Of a stretch of DNA of 64,000 nt, positions 28,373 through 38,731 are shown one piece after another. Below the pieces are notes generated by a model. The model did no database searches. It was not told the DNA's origin and worked only from the letters and a program-made list of their open reading frames with translations. The stretch's first letter is position 1, and each line of letters opens with the position of its first letter. Source of the stretch: Clostridia bacterium (lineage in GTDB: Bacteria; Bacillota; Clostridia; TANB77; CAG-465). A program made the translations under genes and the position numbers. The stretch covers positions 1-64,000 of the forward strand of contig JAOAHC010000014.1 in assembly GCA_026415435.1 (NCBI GenBank), given 5' to 3'.

Positions 28373-30379
28373 TTGAAGTACAATCTACCTAGTTTTTATA
28401 AAGATTACGCAAATGATTTGGAAGCCTTTAAAATACTTCTTCAGGCTTATGAAGAAGTATTTTCAATTATAAGTGACTATATAGATCAAACTAGTGATGA
28501 TTTAATAATAAATAAAATGGGGACATACAAAAGTATACCTTTTCAAAGAATTGACGTTACTGATGCAACATACGACATTAGTGAATTGCTTTATAAGGAT
28601 TCTACAAATTTATATTTACAAACAATTGAATATGAAACAAGCAATCTTTCAATATCTGACAAAATAAATATTTGGAATAATAAATTAACCATAAAACAAA
28701 AAATGGATATACTTGATTTGCATGAAAAATATGTTTCTTTTATATCTCTAAAAGATATTGCTGACACAAATAAAAACAAAACGCCTGAAATCATAGACTT
28801 TGAATTATATGATGATAAAGGCAATAGAATGATAAAAAATTTAGATTATAGTTTTAAAAATAATGTTCTTTATTTATTTAGAAAACTTTCAACAAAGGAC
28901 GAATACGGAAAAAGAATAATAATATTAAAAAATATATTTCTTGATTACAATACACCAGAAAACACATTAGGCTTGAGTTTGAAAATTCCATATGACAAAA
29001 ACTTTACTAAAAATGAGTATAGAGATTTAATGGAAGCTTTTTTGTATGGGGCACTTGGCGGTCCAACAGTAAGAAATTTTAATAATTCATTTAAAACACT
29101 GTTATACAAATCTGGATTTACCGTTCATGACCAAAAAACAAATGATGCTATAAAAAAGACATTTTGGTATCCGGAGCATGGCAGATCTAGACTTGGGCCT
29201 TTTGATTTTATAGTATCTATGCCTGTTGAGTCATATTACGATACAGATAGATATAAAATTATAAAAAAATATATCAGCATGATTGCCCCAGCATATACTA
29301 ATTATGTTGTTTCTCCAGAAATAGAATACAAAGATATTCTTGATATAAGATCTTCAAAAAGAGAAAAAATATCTCATTATACATCATCAACATTTAAAGA
29401 TAAGCTGTTAAAATTATACAAAAATCCGGATTATCAAAAAAAAATAATCAAGCTATTAATTAATTCGGAACCTATATATGATTTAAAGCATTATATTACT
29501 GACAAATCGCCTGCATTTTATGAAATTATAAGTGGTTTAGATAAGAATAGTAAATTTTTTGGATCAAGAATGCTTTTTGATATCTATAAAATATCAAAGG
29601 AATATATTAGAAACAAACCAACAAAATATATTGTAGATAACAATATAAAGAAAATAAGTGTATTAAAAAGATTTGCTATTCTTAGCCTGTTTGAAATAAA
29701 AGGCCACTTTATAAGATTTGATTCCGGAAATATAAACGATGATGGAGCATTTTGTGATATCATAAGAACAATGAACTCAGACTCCAATAAAGAAATGGTG
29801 TTTGCAGCAATAAAAGAAATTGCTTATAAATATGAAAGCATTAGAAGAATACTGCAAAATAAAAAAATTGACAAATTAACAACTGGCGATGCACAAAAAA
29901 GAATATTGAATTTGTTAATAACTGCAGAATCAATATACGATTTAGAACATTATACTTACGACATGAATGCAATGCAGTTACATGGCGATAGTATGTTCAA
30001 AACTGACAAACCGCCTGCATTTTATGAAGTTTTAAAAACGCTTGATGTGCAGGCAAAATTTAAAATTTCTAAATCAATAATTGATAGTTACAAAGAAGTT
30101 ATTAATAAGCAAGAAAAAACAAAACAGGAACTGAAGCTTGTGTTGAACAACCAAGGAAGATTTGATAAAATGAATTTGAAAGACAATCAAAAACTTATTC
30201 AAAATACAACAACAAAAGAAATTACACAAAATGGAGGAAGCATATTAAGGTATGACACGCAAGACTTAATATACGACGATGTATTATATGTTCAATCCGA
30301 TTTAAGTATTCCTAAACAAGATAATGTATCAATGTATTATATTGATAGCATGACTATTAAATTGATTCCAAAATTATGA
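28373..30379 (+). CDS. Large baseplate wedge-like protein with internal repeat
   Basis: A 668-residue protein starting at TTG after AAGGTGGTGATTTAA. It follows the J-like gene, where a gp7-type or tail-protein-I-like wedge component is expected. Two stretches are clearly duplicated: about 356-412 (LLINSEPIYDLKHY...SPAFYEI) and about 508-575 (LLITAESIYDLEHY...PPAFYEV), implying a repeated helical module. The N terminus (YNLPSFYKDYANDLEAF) is typical of wedge proteins that dock on J. Confidence 0.55.
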   Translation: MKYNLPSFYKDYANDLEAFKILLQAYEEVFSIISDYIDQTSDDLIINKMGTYKSIPFQRIDVTDATYDISELLYKDSTNLYLQTIEYETSNLSISDKINIWNNKLTIKQKMDILDLHEKYVSFISLKDIADTNKNKTPEIIDFELYDDKGNRMIKNLDYSFKNNVLYLFRKLSTKDEYGKRIIILKNIFLDYNTPENTLGLSLKIPYDKNFTKNEYRDLMEAFLYGALGGPTVRNFNNSFKTLLYKSGFTVHDQKTNDAIKKTFWYPEHGRSRLGPFDFIVSMPVESYYDTDRYKIIKKYISMIAPAYTNYVVSPEIEYKDILDIRSSKREKISHYTSSTFKDKLLKLYKNPDYQKKIIKLLINSEPIYDLKHYITDKSPAFYEIISGLDKNSKFFGSRMLFDIYKISKEYIRNKPTKYIVDNNIKKISVLKRFAILSLFEIKGHFIRFDSGNINDDGAFCDIIRTMNSDSNKEMVFAAIKEIAYKYESIRRILQNKKIDKLTTGDAQKRILNLLITAESIYDLEHYTYDMNAMQLHGDSMFKTDKPPAFYEVLKTLDVQAKFKISKSIIDSYKEVINKQEKTKQELKLVLNNQGRFDKMNLKDNQKLIQNTTTKEITQNGGSILRYDTQDLIYDDVLYVQSDLSIPKQDNVSMYYIDSMTIKLIPKL

Positions 30380-30401
30380 TTTTAAAAAGGAGGTTTTTAT
30401 T

Positions 30402-30920
30402 ATGGAAAACATAAAAGACAGCTTTAATGCTAAGGGAAATGTAGTAATTAATGTAATTGACAAATCAACAGGTGAAGTAGTGGAAAAAATAGAAAACCAT
30501 AATTTAATAGTTAAGGTTGGAAGACAAGAATTAATAAAACTTCTTATTGGACAAAGTAATTTAGTTCCTGGACAAACTACAAAGATAACTAAAATGGGTA
30601 TTGGAAAAGGCGGAGTTGCAAATCTTTCAACATCTCCTTTTACTCCTGTTGCTCCAGTCGATGGCGATACAGGTTTATATACACCTATAACTAATGGAGT
30701 TAACGACCTAACATCAACTGTAACAGATTTAAATGCAACTAATCCAAAAGTAACCTTTACCGCTTTATTTGATTGTTCTGTTGTTAAATCATTAGTAAAC
30801 GAATGTGTATTATTATTTAATGATGCAACAACAATATTTGCAAGATATACATTTAAAACAGTGTCATTGGAACAAGATTCAAACTTCTCTCTACAAATTT
30901 CTTGGACCATTGAGTTCTAA
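30402..30920 (+). CDS. Fibre-attachment or baseplate-periphery protein
   Basis: A 172-residue protein after AAAGGAGG. It is beta-rich with a glycine-rich centre (ITKMGIGKGGVANL) and ends FSLQISWTIEF, as many short phage proteins placed just before the tail fibre gene do. Likely a connector between baseplate and fibre. A terminator follows. Confidence 0.45.
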   Translation: MENIKDSFNAKGNVVINVIDKSTGEVVEKIENHNLIVKVGRQELIKLLIGQSNLVPGQTTKITKMGIGKGGVANLSTSPFTPVAPVDGDTGLYTPITNGVNDLTSTVTDLNATNPKVTFTALFDCSVVKSLVNECVLLFNDATTIFARYTFKTVSLEQDSNFSLQISWTIEF

Positions 30921-30974
30921 TAAAGAAGTGTACGTCTCATGTCTTAATTAATTAATGTTCAGTATAATGAAAAT

Positions 30975-31010
30975 AACAAAAATAAGAGAGTCAGCTCTCT
31001 TATTTTTGTT
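30975..31010 (+). terminator. Intrinsic terminator before fibre gene
   Basis: A perfect 16-bp stem (30975-30990 with 30995-31010), TCAG loop, distal arm with a T5 run and TTGTT. Confidence 0.85.
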
Positions 31011-31016
31011 GCGAAT

Positions 31017-31063
31017 ATTCCAATTTTCTTTTATTTTGTGCTATAATAAAAGAAAATTGGAAT
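31017..31063 (+). promoter_or_regulatory. Extended -10 promoter inside a 19-bp inverted repeat
   Basis: A perfect 19-bp inverted repeat (31017-31035 with 31045-31063) encloses and overlaps TGCTATAAT (31039-31047), a consensus extended -10 box. No good -35 box is visible (TTCCAA or TCCAAT at the right distance). A promoter here would read into the fibre gene, and the palindrome could be its operator or form a 5' hairpin. Confidence 0.55.
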
Positions 31064-31112
31064 GATAATTTTTAAAAACATAACTATTGTTATAAAAGGA
31101 GGTTAAACAATA

Positions 31113-34100
31113 ATGGCTCAAACAATTAATACTGGTTACAAATCACAAATTACCAGCTCCGCACTCAACGACAAAGTCAATGTGTTACTGGGCCAAGCTA
31201 ATGGTGTATTAAAAGGTTTCAATATTGTTGCTGGAAGCAACAAGAACTTGTCATTAGTTAAGAGCCAAGATACAGTAAATTCATTGATAATAAAAGGTGC
31301 AATAATAACAGAAGATCAAGACTTAAACAATATAATAACAATTCCTGATAACACAAGCGGATCGACAAAAACATATACAGTGTATGCTAAATATGAACAT
31401 GGTGTGGATAGTGCTTGCACGTATGGAGTTATAGAGGGTGATGTGCCTTCTAATATATATTGCAAGCTAGGAGAAGTTATTGTGCCTTATGGATTTAGCT
31501 CAAGTTCACAATGCCAAATCAAAAATGTAGAAAAAGCATTGTCAATGATAAAAAACCAAGTTGAAACACCTGCAAAAATAATAAGAAATATGGTACCTTC
31601 AGGGTTTACTTCGTTGTCGAGCATAGATTACACTTATATGTCTTCAAAGCCAAACGTAATCAAGTTAAGCGGTGAGTCCGTTGCTTACGTTAATGGATAT
31701 AGAATAACAATACCGGCAGATGAAATACAACTGAGTGCTCCTCCATCAAGCGGATCAAGAATTGATCTAGTATTCTTAGAAGTATGGCTTGACAAATTTA
31801 CAGGTTTACCAAACTACAAAGTAAGGGTAGTAGAAAATGCTAGTGTTTTAACTTCTGTAAACGCAAGAGGACAATTAACAAATGAAAGTACAACAAAATT
31901 CGCAAAAAGTAGCACAGATAATGGATTATATACAGCCACTGTAACTGAAGCAAGCGTTGACAACATTGTTTATGCTATACCAATGTTTACTGTAACAAGG
32001 AGAAATAGTGGGGGATATAAAGTAAACAATATAAATGGAGCATTATTATATAATGATAGAGCAGTAGGATATACATTCCAAAGAGAAAGTATAGCTTATT
32101 TAAGTGATGGTACAAAAGTAGGAAATTATGTACCAAGAATAGAAAATGGAGCATTATTGATAGAGGAAGGGACAACGAATCTGATTGGGAAATATTCAAA
32201 CACATTTGATGCTAATCAAACAGTATTCTATCCTCAGGGATTAGCACTCGGTAAAACATGGGCTGACTGTTGGGATAGTTTAGAAAATGCTTATCGTGGT
32301 GGTTATATTGTATGGACATACCAAATAATGTCTAAAAGTCTTGACTTAGGGAATACATTGTCTCAAGATACAGAGTTTACTCTTACTTGGGAGCAAAAGG
32401 GTTATTTATGGTCTGTTATTTTTGAGTATTCTTCAGATGGAAACACATGGACTGCTTGGAATAAAGACACTGATTATACAATTACAAAATTTCATAACTG
32501 TTCATTGGATTATTGGGAAAAGACAGCTTTACCTCACTTTAAAGTAGATGGGTTTAATTTAAGTAGTTCTAATCCAATTACTTATTGGAAAAGAATTGGA
32601 TTCACACTTAAAGTTCCATCAGGAACTCGATATATAAGATTCTACTTTGATTGGTGGGCGGCGAGTAGTAATTATTCTGCAGGAGGTCGCGTAAGAAACA
32701 TTCAATTAGAACAAAAACCTTATCCTACTTCATTTGTGGACGGGACAAGAGCATCAGATGGATTTATAGCACTTAGTGATTTGCAGACACGAAACTATTT
32801 AGGGGAAACATCTGATTGGACTATCGAGGTATCAGTTAAGAAGAATACGGCAGACGCAAATTCTCGTTCTTATAAAATTTTTTCATGCGCAGAAAGTAGT
32901 GGATTTTGTATTGAAAGTTCTTGTTCACCATTAAGAGTGGCTTTTAATGATAATGGAGCATGTAAGTATATACCCTTCGCAACTAATTACCCTCTTGATG
33001 ATTTGCAATGGCATAAAATTGCGGTTGTTCACTCATACAAAACAAAAACAGTTTCGTTATATTTAGATGGGGTATTTCAAAATTCGTTAAATATAACAAA
33101 ATTATATTACAACCCTCAATACAAATATCCATTATTTATAGGTAGTGAAAATAATAATGGTAGTATAAACTATATTTCAAATGTATTAAATGGTCTTATT
33201 TCTGACTTTCACATTTCCAGCATAGCACGTTCAAACTCTGAAATTCAGCAACGTGCAATAAACGGATTTACAGTAGACCAATATACGACTTACTCATTGA
33301 AACCTCAAGGCAGTTTACTTTTACCTACTTCTGGCAATCTTTCTTACCCTAAATCAGTAGATACTAACAATAAGAAAATAACTTTCTATGTGCCTAATAA
33401 TCATTTATCAAAGATAGATAATAAATTTACTGTATTTAAGAATAGTAAGGGAAGTGTGGCAAAGATAGAAAGTATAACTAATAATGATGTACTAACATCA
33501 GTACCTGAATTAACTACTAATAATATGGATTATGATTTTTATCAATTTAATAATAAGAGAGCCGACATAATAGAGGAAACCGATATTAAGGACTTGAGAA
33601 ATACAGTATCTTTAACTGGATTTGATTATAAGTCAATGGCAGAAAATCAGTTTAAAGAAGTAATAATCGGCGGACAAAGAATAACAATAAAAGAGTATAT
33701 AGGAAGATGGAAACAATTCGGAGTTACTGGAACTCCTAAATCTGATAATACTGGATTGAATAATCCTTTTGGAGTAGCAATAGATTCTAACGGATATATT
33801 TATGTGGCAGAATTTTATAACCATAGATTAGTAAAATTAAATCCTGACTTAACTTATAACTCTCAATTCGGAGTTACTGGAACTCCTAAATCTGATAATA
33901 CTGGATTTAATTATCCAGCAGGAATAACAATAGATTCTAACGGATATATTTATGTGGCAGACCGTGCTAACCATCGTTTAGTAAAATTAAATCCTAATTT
34001 AACTTATAATTCTCAATTTGGAATAACAGGAGTAGCTAAATCTGATAATACTGGATTAAATAACCCTAATGCAGCAGCAGTAGATTCTAATGGATATATC

Positions 34101-37100
34101 TATGTAGTAGACATTGGTAACCATCGTTTAGTAAAATTAAATCCTAATTTAACTTATAATTCTCAATTTGGAATAACAGGAGTAGTTAAATCTGATAATA
34201 CTGGATTCAAAATTCCTACATCAGTAGCAGTAGATTCTAATGGATATATTTATGTAGCAGACCATGGTAACCATCGCTTAGTAAAACTAAATCCTAATTT
34301 AACTTATAACTCTCAATTTGGAATAACAGGAACTCCTAAATCTGATAATACTGGGTTGAGTTATCCAGTTGGTGTAGCGGTAGATTCAAATGGATATATC
34401 TATGTTCTCCAAAGGCATAAATTAATGAAACTAAATCCGGACTTAACTTATAATTCAGAATTGTTTAATACAAAAGTTAAGTTTGGATTGACTTTAGGTT
34501 CAACTGACTTGTATGTAGCAATTCAAATTGCTGTAAAAGGAAACGACTTTTATATACCTGATAGATATAACCACAGACTTATAAAAATTACTAACATGCC
34601 TGATGATGTATGGTATGACTATAATACTACTTTTCCAACTGCTTTCTTAGGCGACCAAGATTGTGATGGATTGAAAACTTCTTTCTCTGACGCTCCTTAC
34701 TTTAATTACAATACAGTTTCTGTCCCTACTTCCGACACAATTCCTTCATATGTAACAAGAACAATAGCAGGAAATAACTGGGCAAGTGGGAATACAATAA
34801 AAATAAAAGCTTCAAGAAGTAAGGATAAAATAATGGGAATATTAGACCCTAATAGTGCTAAAGCTAAAATATTAAGTATAAATGGAACAGCAGTATATCT
34901 AAATAATGTCAATGGAATAGCTGTTAATGATACAGTTTCATATTTTGCACCTGATTTAACTTTAGGGGGAACAGCTACTATTTCAGCAGTGGACACAACA
35001 AATAAAACAGTAACACTAAATGTTTCATTGTCAAGCACTTACTTGAATGGATATATATTTGAAACAACTGTCGGAAGTTCCTTACCTTTAGTTCAGTTCT
35101 TTAATAGTTCTACTAAAACTTGGACTACTGTAAATGGTACTTGGACAAATTTAGGAACCAATGAAGCAACATTCACTTTAGGAACAAATGCTTCACTAAC
35201 TAATCAAGATATAAAGATAAGCTATAATATAGTAAGTGCTGGAGGAGAAGGATTAGTATTTACTCCGAGAGAATTTATAGGATGTGAGTCTGATGGGGAG
35301 AGTTTGTGGAAACAATTTGGAATAACAGGAACTCCTAAATCTGATAATACTGGATTTAATTATCCTTTTAGAACAGCAGTAGACTCTAATGGATATATTT
35401 ATGTAGCAGACAATGGTAACCATCGCTTAGTAAAACTAAATCCTGACTTAACTTATAACTCTCAATTCGGAGTTACTGGAACTCCTAAATCTGATAATAC
35501 TGGATTAAATTGTCCAACAGGAATAACAATAGATTCTAACGGATATATTTATGTGGCAGACCGTGCTAACCATCGTTTAGTAAAATTAAACCCTGATTTA
35601 ACTTATAATTCTCAATTTGGAATAACAGGAGTAGCTAAAACTGATAATACTGGATTAAATAACCCTACTGCAGCAGCAGTAGATTCTAATGGATATATCT
35701 ATGTAACAGACCACCTCAATCATCGTTTAGTAAAGCTAAATCCTGATTTAACTTATAACTCTCAATTCGGAGTTACTGGAACTCCTAAATCTGATAATAC
35801 TGGGTTGAGTTATCCAGTTGGTGTAGCGGTAGATTCAAATGGATATATCTATGTTACTGAATACTACAATCATCGCTTAGTAAAAATACACTCTAACTAT
35901 GTAGCTATTACTGATTTATCAAGGAAGACAGTTTCTTCTTTAGCCCCAGTCAATCCTTATTTACTATGGGAAGAAGCTAAATTTTCTAATATTCCTTGTA
36001 GAATATGTGTAGACAAGAATGGATATATTTATGTACCTGAGGGTGATGGTCACAGATTAGTAAAACTAAATCCTAATATGTCTTACAATTCTCAATTTGG
36101 AACAACAGGAGTAGCTAAAACTGATAATACTGGATTGAATAATCCTTTTGGAGCAGCAATAGATTCTAACGGATATATTTATGTGGCAGACCGTGCTAAC
36201 CATCGTTTAGTAAAATTAAATCCTAATTTAACTTATAATTCTCAATTTGGAATAACAGGAGTAGCTAAAACTGATAGTACTGGATTAAATAACCCTACTG
36301 CAGCAGCAGTAGATTCTAATGGATATATCTATGTAACAGACCACCTCAATCATCGTTTAGTAAAGCTAAATCCTGACTTAACTTATAACTCTCAATTCGG
36401 AGTTACTGGAACTCCTAAATCTGATAATACTGGATTTAATGCTCCAAGAGGGGTAGCAATAGATTCTAATGGATATATTTATGTAGTAGACCAAGATAAT
36501 TCTCGTTTAGTAAAACTAAATCCTGAATTAACTTATAATTCTCAATTTGGAATAACAGGAGTAGCTAAATCTGATAATACTGGATTCAAAAATCCTACAT
36601 CAGTAGCAGTAGATTCTAATGGATATATCTATGTAACAGACCACCTCAATCATCGTTTAGTAAAGCTAAATCCTGATTTAACTTATAACTCTCAATTCGG
36701 AGTTACTGGAACTCCTAAATCTGATAATACTGGATTAAATTGTCCAGAAGGAGTAACAGTAGATTCTAATGGATATATTTATATATCTGACCAAAATAAT
36801 CGTGTGGTTAAGATACATCCTAACTACTTGCGTAATCCTGATTTTTCAAAAATCGCTGGACTAAATAAACTAAAACCTAATGTAGCTATTATTTATAAAG
36901 CTGACATTCTTTATCCAGCTGACTTCTCTACTGGAACTTATGATATAGTATGGAAGTCGGATAGAGTTTACTACACAGCAAATGGAAGTTATGATAGTTA
37001 TACTTCAACATTTAGAAATATAGCTAATAAAGTATTGGAAGTTGCAGGATTAGAAAATGTGAATGAAGTTTACCCATTTGAATTATCACAGGCTCAATTA

Positions 37101-37376
37101 AATCTAAAACTACCAACTAACCTATATAGGGCATTTATAGAGGATTACAACCTTGAAAATATGTCTACTATAACAGTAGAAAATGCTTTATCTGTTTTAG
37201 TAAATAAATCACTTGGAGAAACTATACCTTTTATGGGACTACTTCCAATGATAATTAAGAAGGATGGACAATTATATCTATTAGTCAAAGGAATGCTAAC
37301 AAAGAGTAGTTCAATGAACTTTACTTCAAACTTCCAATTAATAGTACCTATAAAAAGAAACCCATTAGTTAAATAA
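31113..37376 (+). CDS. Giant tail fibre with LamG and NHL-repeat propellers
   Basis: A 2087-residue receptor-binding fibre. Residues 1-170 look like a baseplate-anchoring domain. Residues about 559-715 form a LamG/concanavalin-like jelly roll (DWTIEVSVKK...WHKIAVVHSY...VSLYLDGVFQ), probably a glycan binder. From residue 869 to about 1160 and from 1402 to about 1905 come 14 clear NHL units of 50 residues (FGVTGTPKSDN...DSNGYIYVAD..NHRLVKLNP.LTYNSQ) plus at least two degenerate ones, likely six-bladed propellers. The C terminus (about 1920-2087) is unassigned. AAAGGAGG sets the start. Confidence 0.85.
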   Translation: MAQTINTGYKSQITSSALNDKVNVLLGQANGVLKGFNIVAGSNKNLSLVKSQDTVNSLIIKGAIITEDQDLNNIITIPDNTSGSTKTYTVYAKYEHGVDSACTYGVIEGDVPSNIYCKLGEVIVPYGFSSSSQCQIKNVEKALSMIKNQVETPAKIIRNMVPSGFTSLSSIDYTYMSSKPNVIKLSGESVAYVNGYRITIPADEIQLSAPPSSGSRIDLVFLEVWLDKFTGLPNYKVRVVENASVLTSVNARGQLTNESTTKFAKSSTDNGLYTATVTEASVDNIVYAIPMFTVTRRNSGGYKVNNINGALLYNDRAVGYTFQRESIAYLSDGTKVGNYVPRIENGALLIEEGTTNLIGKYSNTFDANQTVFYPQGLALGKTWADCWDSLENAYRGGYIVWTYQIMSKSLDLGNTLSQDTEFTLTWEQKGYLWSVIFEYSSDGNTWTAWNKDTDYTITKFHNCSLDYWEKTALPHFKVDGFNLSSSNPITYWKRIGFTLKVPSGTRYIRFYFDWWAASSNYSAGGRVRNIQLEQKPYPTSFVDGTRASDGFIALSDLQTRNYLGETSDWTIEVSVKKNTADANSRSYKIFSCAESSGFCIESSCSPLRVAFNDNGACKYIPFATNYPLDDLQWHKIAVVHSYKTKTVSLYLDGVFQNSLNITKLYYNPQYKYPLFIGSENNNGSINYISNVLNGLISDFHISSIARSNSEIQQRAINGFTVDQYTTYSLKPQGSLLLPTSGNLSYPKSVDTNNKKITFYVPNNHLSKIDNKFTVFKNSKGSVAKIESITNNDVLTSVPELTTNNMDYDFYQFNNKRADIIEETDIKDLRNTVSLTGFDYKSMAENQFKEVIIGGQRITIKEYIGRWKQFGVTGTPKSDNTGLNNPFGVAIDSNGYIYVAEFYNHRLVKLNPDLTYNSQFGVTGTPKSDNTGFNYPAGITIDSNGYIYVADRANHRLVKLNPNLTYNSQFGITGVAKSDNTGLNNPNAAAVDSNGYIYVVDIGNHRLVKLNPNLTYNSQFGITGVVKSDNTGFKIPTSVAVDSNGYIYVADHGNHRLVKLNPNLTYNSQFGITGTPKSDNTGLSYPVGVAVDSNGYIYVLQRHKLMKLNPDLTYNSELFNTKVKFGLTLGSTDLYVAIQIAVKGNDFYIPDRYNHRLIKITNMPDDVWYDYNTTFPTAFLGDQDCDGLKTSFSDAPYFNYNTVSVPTSDTIPSYVTRTIAGNNWASGNTIKIKASRSKDKIMGILDPNSAKAKILSINGTAVYLNNVNGIAVNDTVSYFAPDLTLGGTATISAVDTTNKTVTLNVSLSSTYLNGYIFETTVGSSLPLVQFFNSSTKTWTTVNGTWTNLGTNEATFTLGTNASLTNQDIKISYNIVSAGGEGLVFTPREFIGCESDGESLWKQFGITGTPKSDNTGFNYPFRTAVDSNGYIYVADNGNHRLVKLNPDLTYNSQFGVTGTPKSDNTGLNCPTGITIDSNGYIYVADRANHRLVKLNPDLTYNSQFGITGVAKTDNTGLNNPTAAAVDSNGYIYVTDHLNHRLVKLNPDLTYNSQFGVTGTPKSDNTGLSYPVGVAVDSNGYIYVTEYYNHRLVKIHSNYVAITDLSRKTVSSLAPVNPYLLWEEAKFSNIPCRICVDKNGYIYVPEGDGHRLVKLNPNMSYNSQFGTTGVAKTDNTGLNNPFGAAIDSNGYIYVADRANHRLVKLNPNLTYNSQFGITGVAKTDSTGLNNPTAAAVDSNGYIYVTDHLNHRLVKLNPDLTYNSQFGVTGTPKSDNTGFNAPRGVAIDSNGYIYVVDQDNSRLVKLNPELTYNSQFGITGVAKSDNTGFKNPTSVAVDSNGYIYVTDHLNHRLVKLNPDLTYNSQFGVTGTPKSDNTGLNCPEGVTVDSNGYIYISDQNNRVVKIHPNYLRNPDFSKIAGLNKLKPNVAIIYKADILYPADFSTGTYDIVWKSDRVYYTANGSYDSYTSTFRNIANKVLEVAGLENVNEVYPFELSQAQLNLKLPTNLYRAFIEDYNLENMSTITVENALSVLVNKSLGETIPFMGLLPMIIKKDGQLYLLVKGMLTKSSSMNFTSNFQLIVPIKRNPLVK
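33717..34466 (+). repeat. NHL coding repeats, block 1
   Basis: Five 150-bp in-frame units starting at 33717, 33867, 34017, 34167 and 34317. The last unit diverges, and a degenerate sixth blade follows to about 34600. Confidence 0.9.
35316..35915 (+). repeat. NHL coding repeats, block 2
   Basis: Four 150-bp units starting at 35316, 35466, 35616 and 35766, continuing the same consensus after a spacer domain. Confidence 0.9.
36096..36830 (+). repeat. NHL coding repeats, block 3
   Basis: Five 150-bp units starting at 36096, 36246, 36396, 36546 and 36696, the last truncated. The unit at 36246 differs from that at 35616 at only two positions that I can see. Confidence 0.9.
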
Positions 37377-37393
37377 AGAGAGGTGTATGTTGT

Positions 37394-38353
37394 ATGTTAA
37401 TTCATATAGATAGGGAAACAGGGAAGTGTATTCTTCCCTCCCCTCTTTCTTCTTATTTTATAGAAGTACCTGAAGATTTTAATATCTTCAAGAAGATAGA
37501 GAAGAAAGTTGGAGAAAAACAAAAGACTAATGATATAGGAGAAAAGCTATTTAGATTTGCTTATCCTGAAAACATTGAGGATTTAGTAGAGGAAATAGCT
37601 AAACAATATATAGTTGTTCCTGAAGATGATGGAACTTATGAAGAAAAATTGACTTTAGAAAAATCAAAACTAATAGTAAGGTCTGAAGAAGATTTTGCAG
37701 GAGTAGAAGTAGTTGTGGAAGAAAATACTCCTATAATCTTTAAAGAAATATCAATCACAAGAAATGCTATGGAAGTTAAACAAATAGAAGATGGCTTTGA
37801 AACAATAGTAAATGAAGAAGGAGAAGAAGAACAAATACCTAAATACAAAACAGTATATAAAGATAACTTCATACAAGATGTAATGACTATTCCAGTAGGA
37901 TTTGTTAACAATGAACCTATAATGGAAGATGAAATCGAGTACGAAATGGTTTCATTAACAGAAAATCCTGAATACTTTACTTTAGAGGAAGTTTTAGCTG
38001 ATAAATACAAGATGTTATTACTTCAGGATTTAACTATTGATTATTTAGTTATTGATACTTTCTTCGGTGAAAACTCTATCTTCCTATTAGAAAATGCCCA
38101 TAAAGGACAAGGATATATAGAAATAGAACCACAAGGAGTAGTAAAACTTAATTCAGTACAACTTCAAAGACCTGCAAAGTTATTTAAGTTATTAGAAGTT
38201 AATTCAACAGGAAATTTAGACTTCTATATATCAAACAAAAAAGTTGTTGAAGAAAAATTAGAATTACAGGACACTATAAATTCATTCTCGTTGAGGATAG
38301 AAAACAATACAGATAAGCCTATTGTATTAAGGGCGATATGTATTGGATATTAA
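37394..38353 (+). CDS. Fibre-associated protein
   Basis: A 319-residue acidic protein directly after the fibre, start ATG after GAGAGGTG. The N terminus (MLIHIDRETGKCILP) and the C-terminal beta region (LLEVNSTGNLDFYISNKK...LRIENNTDKPIVLRAICIGY) suggest a fibre-tip, chaperone or second adhesion subunit. No named family recognised. Confidence 0.4.
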   Translation: MLIHIDRETGKCILPSPLSSYFIEVPEDFNIFKKIEKKVGEKQKTNDIGEKLFRFAYPENIEDLVEEIAKQYIVVPEDDGTYEEKLTLEKSKLIVRSEEDFAGVEVVVEENTPIIFKEISITRNAMEVKQIEDGFETIVNEEGEEEQIPKYKTVYKDNFIQDVMTIPVGFVNNEPIMEDEIEYEMVSLTENPEYFTLEEVLADKYKMLLLQDLTIDYLVIDTFFGENSIFLLENAHKGQGYIEIEPQGVVKLNSVQLQRPAKLFKLLEVNSTGNLDFYISNKKVVEEKLELQDTINSFSLRIENNTDKPIVLRAICIGY

Positions 38354-38366
38354 GGAGGGGATAGAA

Positions 38367-38717
38367 TTGATAAAAGTTGAAAGAGATATGACTCCAAAAG
38401 TAACAAGAGAGGAATTGTTAAATAAAACTTTGGAGAAAGTCAATTTACCTGATATGCTTTCATCAACAGAATTTATGTTGGATTTAATATTGGATTTACT
38501 AATTAAACTAGTAGATAAGCATACCGAAATATTAACAGAACAAGAATTGACTACATTCAATAAATTAAAAACACTTCAAGGGCAAATTAAAACATTTGAT
38601 TTAGTAAATAAAAAATTCCCTAATGGAGTAGAAGTTTTAGACTATATTTATGGAAATAAAGCCGAAGTAATGAAAGGGAGAATGGAATATTATATAGCTA
38701 AGTCAAAGATAGAGTAA
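38367..38717 (+). CDS. Small helical protein after fibre genes
   Basis: A 116-residue protein. AAGGAGGGGA at 38352-38361 fits the TTG at 38367; the TTG at 38343 lies in the end of the previous gene. It is helical (LLNKTLEKVNLPDML...LILDLLIKLVDKH). It could be a fibre assembly factor. Not recognised. Confidence 0.4.
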   Translation: MIKVERDMTPKVTREELLNKTLEKVNLPDMLSSTEFMLDLILDLLIKLVDKHTEILTEQELTTFNKLKTLQGQIKTFDLVNKKFPNGVEVLDYIYGNKAEVMKGRMEYYIAKSKIE

Positions 38718-38731
38718 GGAAGTGATTTGAT

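Noticed and set aside
30374-30910. 178-residue minus-strand frame opposite the fibre-attachment gene
   Set aside because: The plus-strand frame has a good AAAGGAGG site and a protein-like sequence; the reverse frame has neither and would cross the late operon.
33717-36830. Regular direct repeats that could suggest a CRISPR array
   Set aside because: The 150-bp period is in frame, has no spacers, and encodes NHL propeller units.
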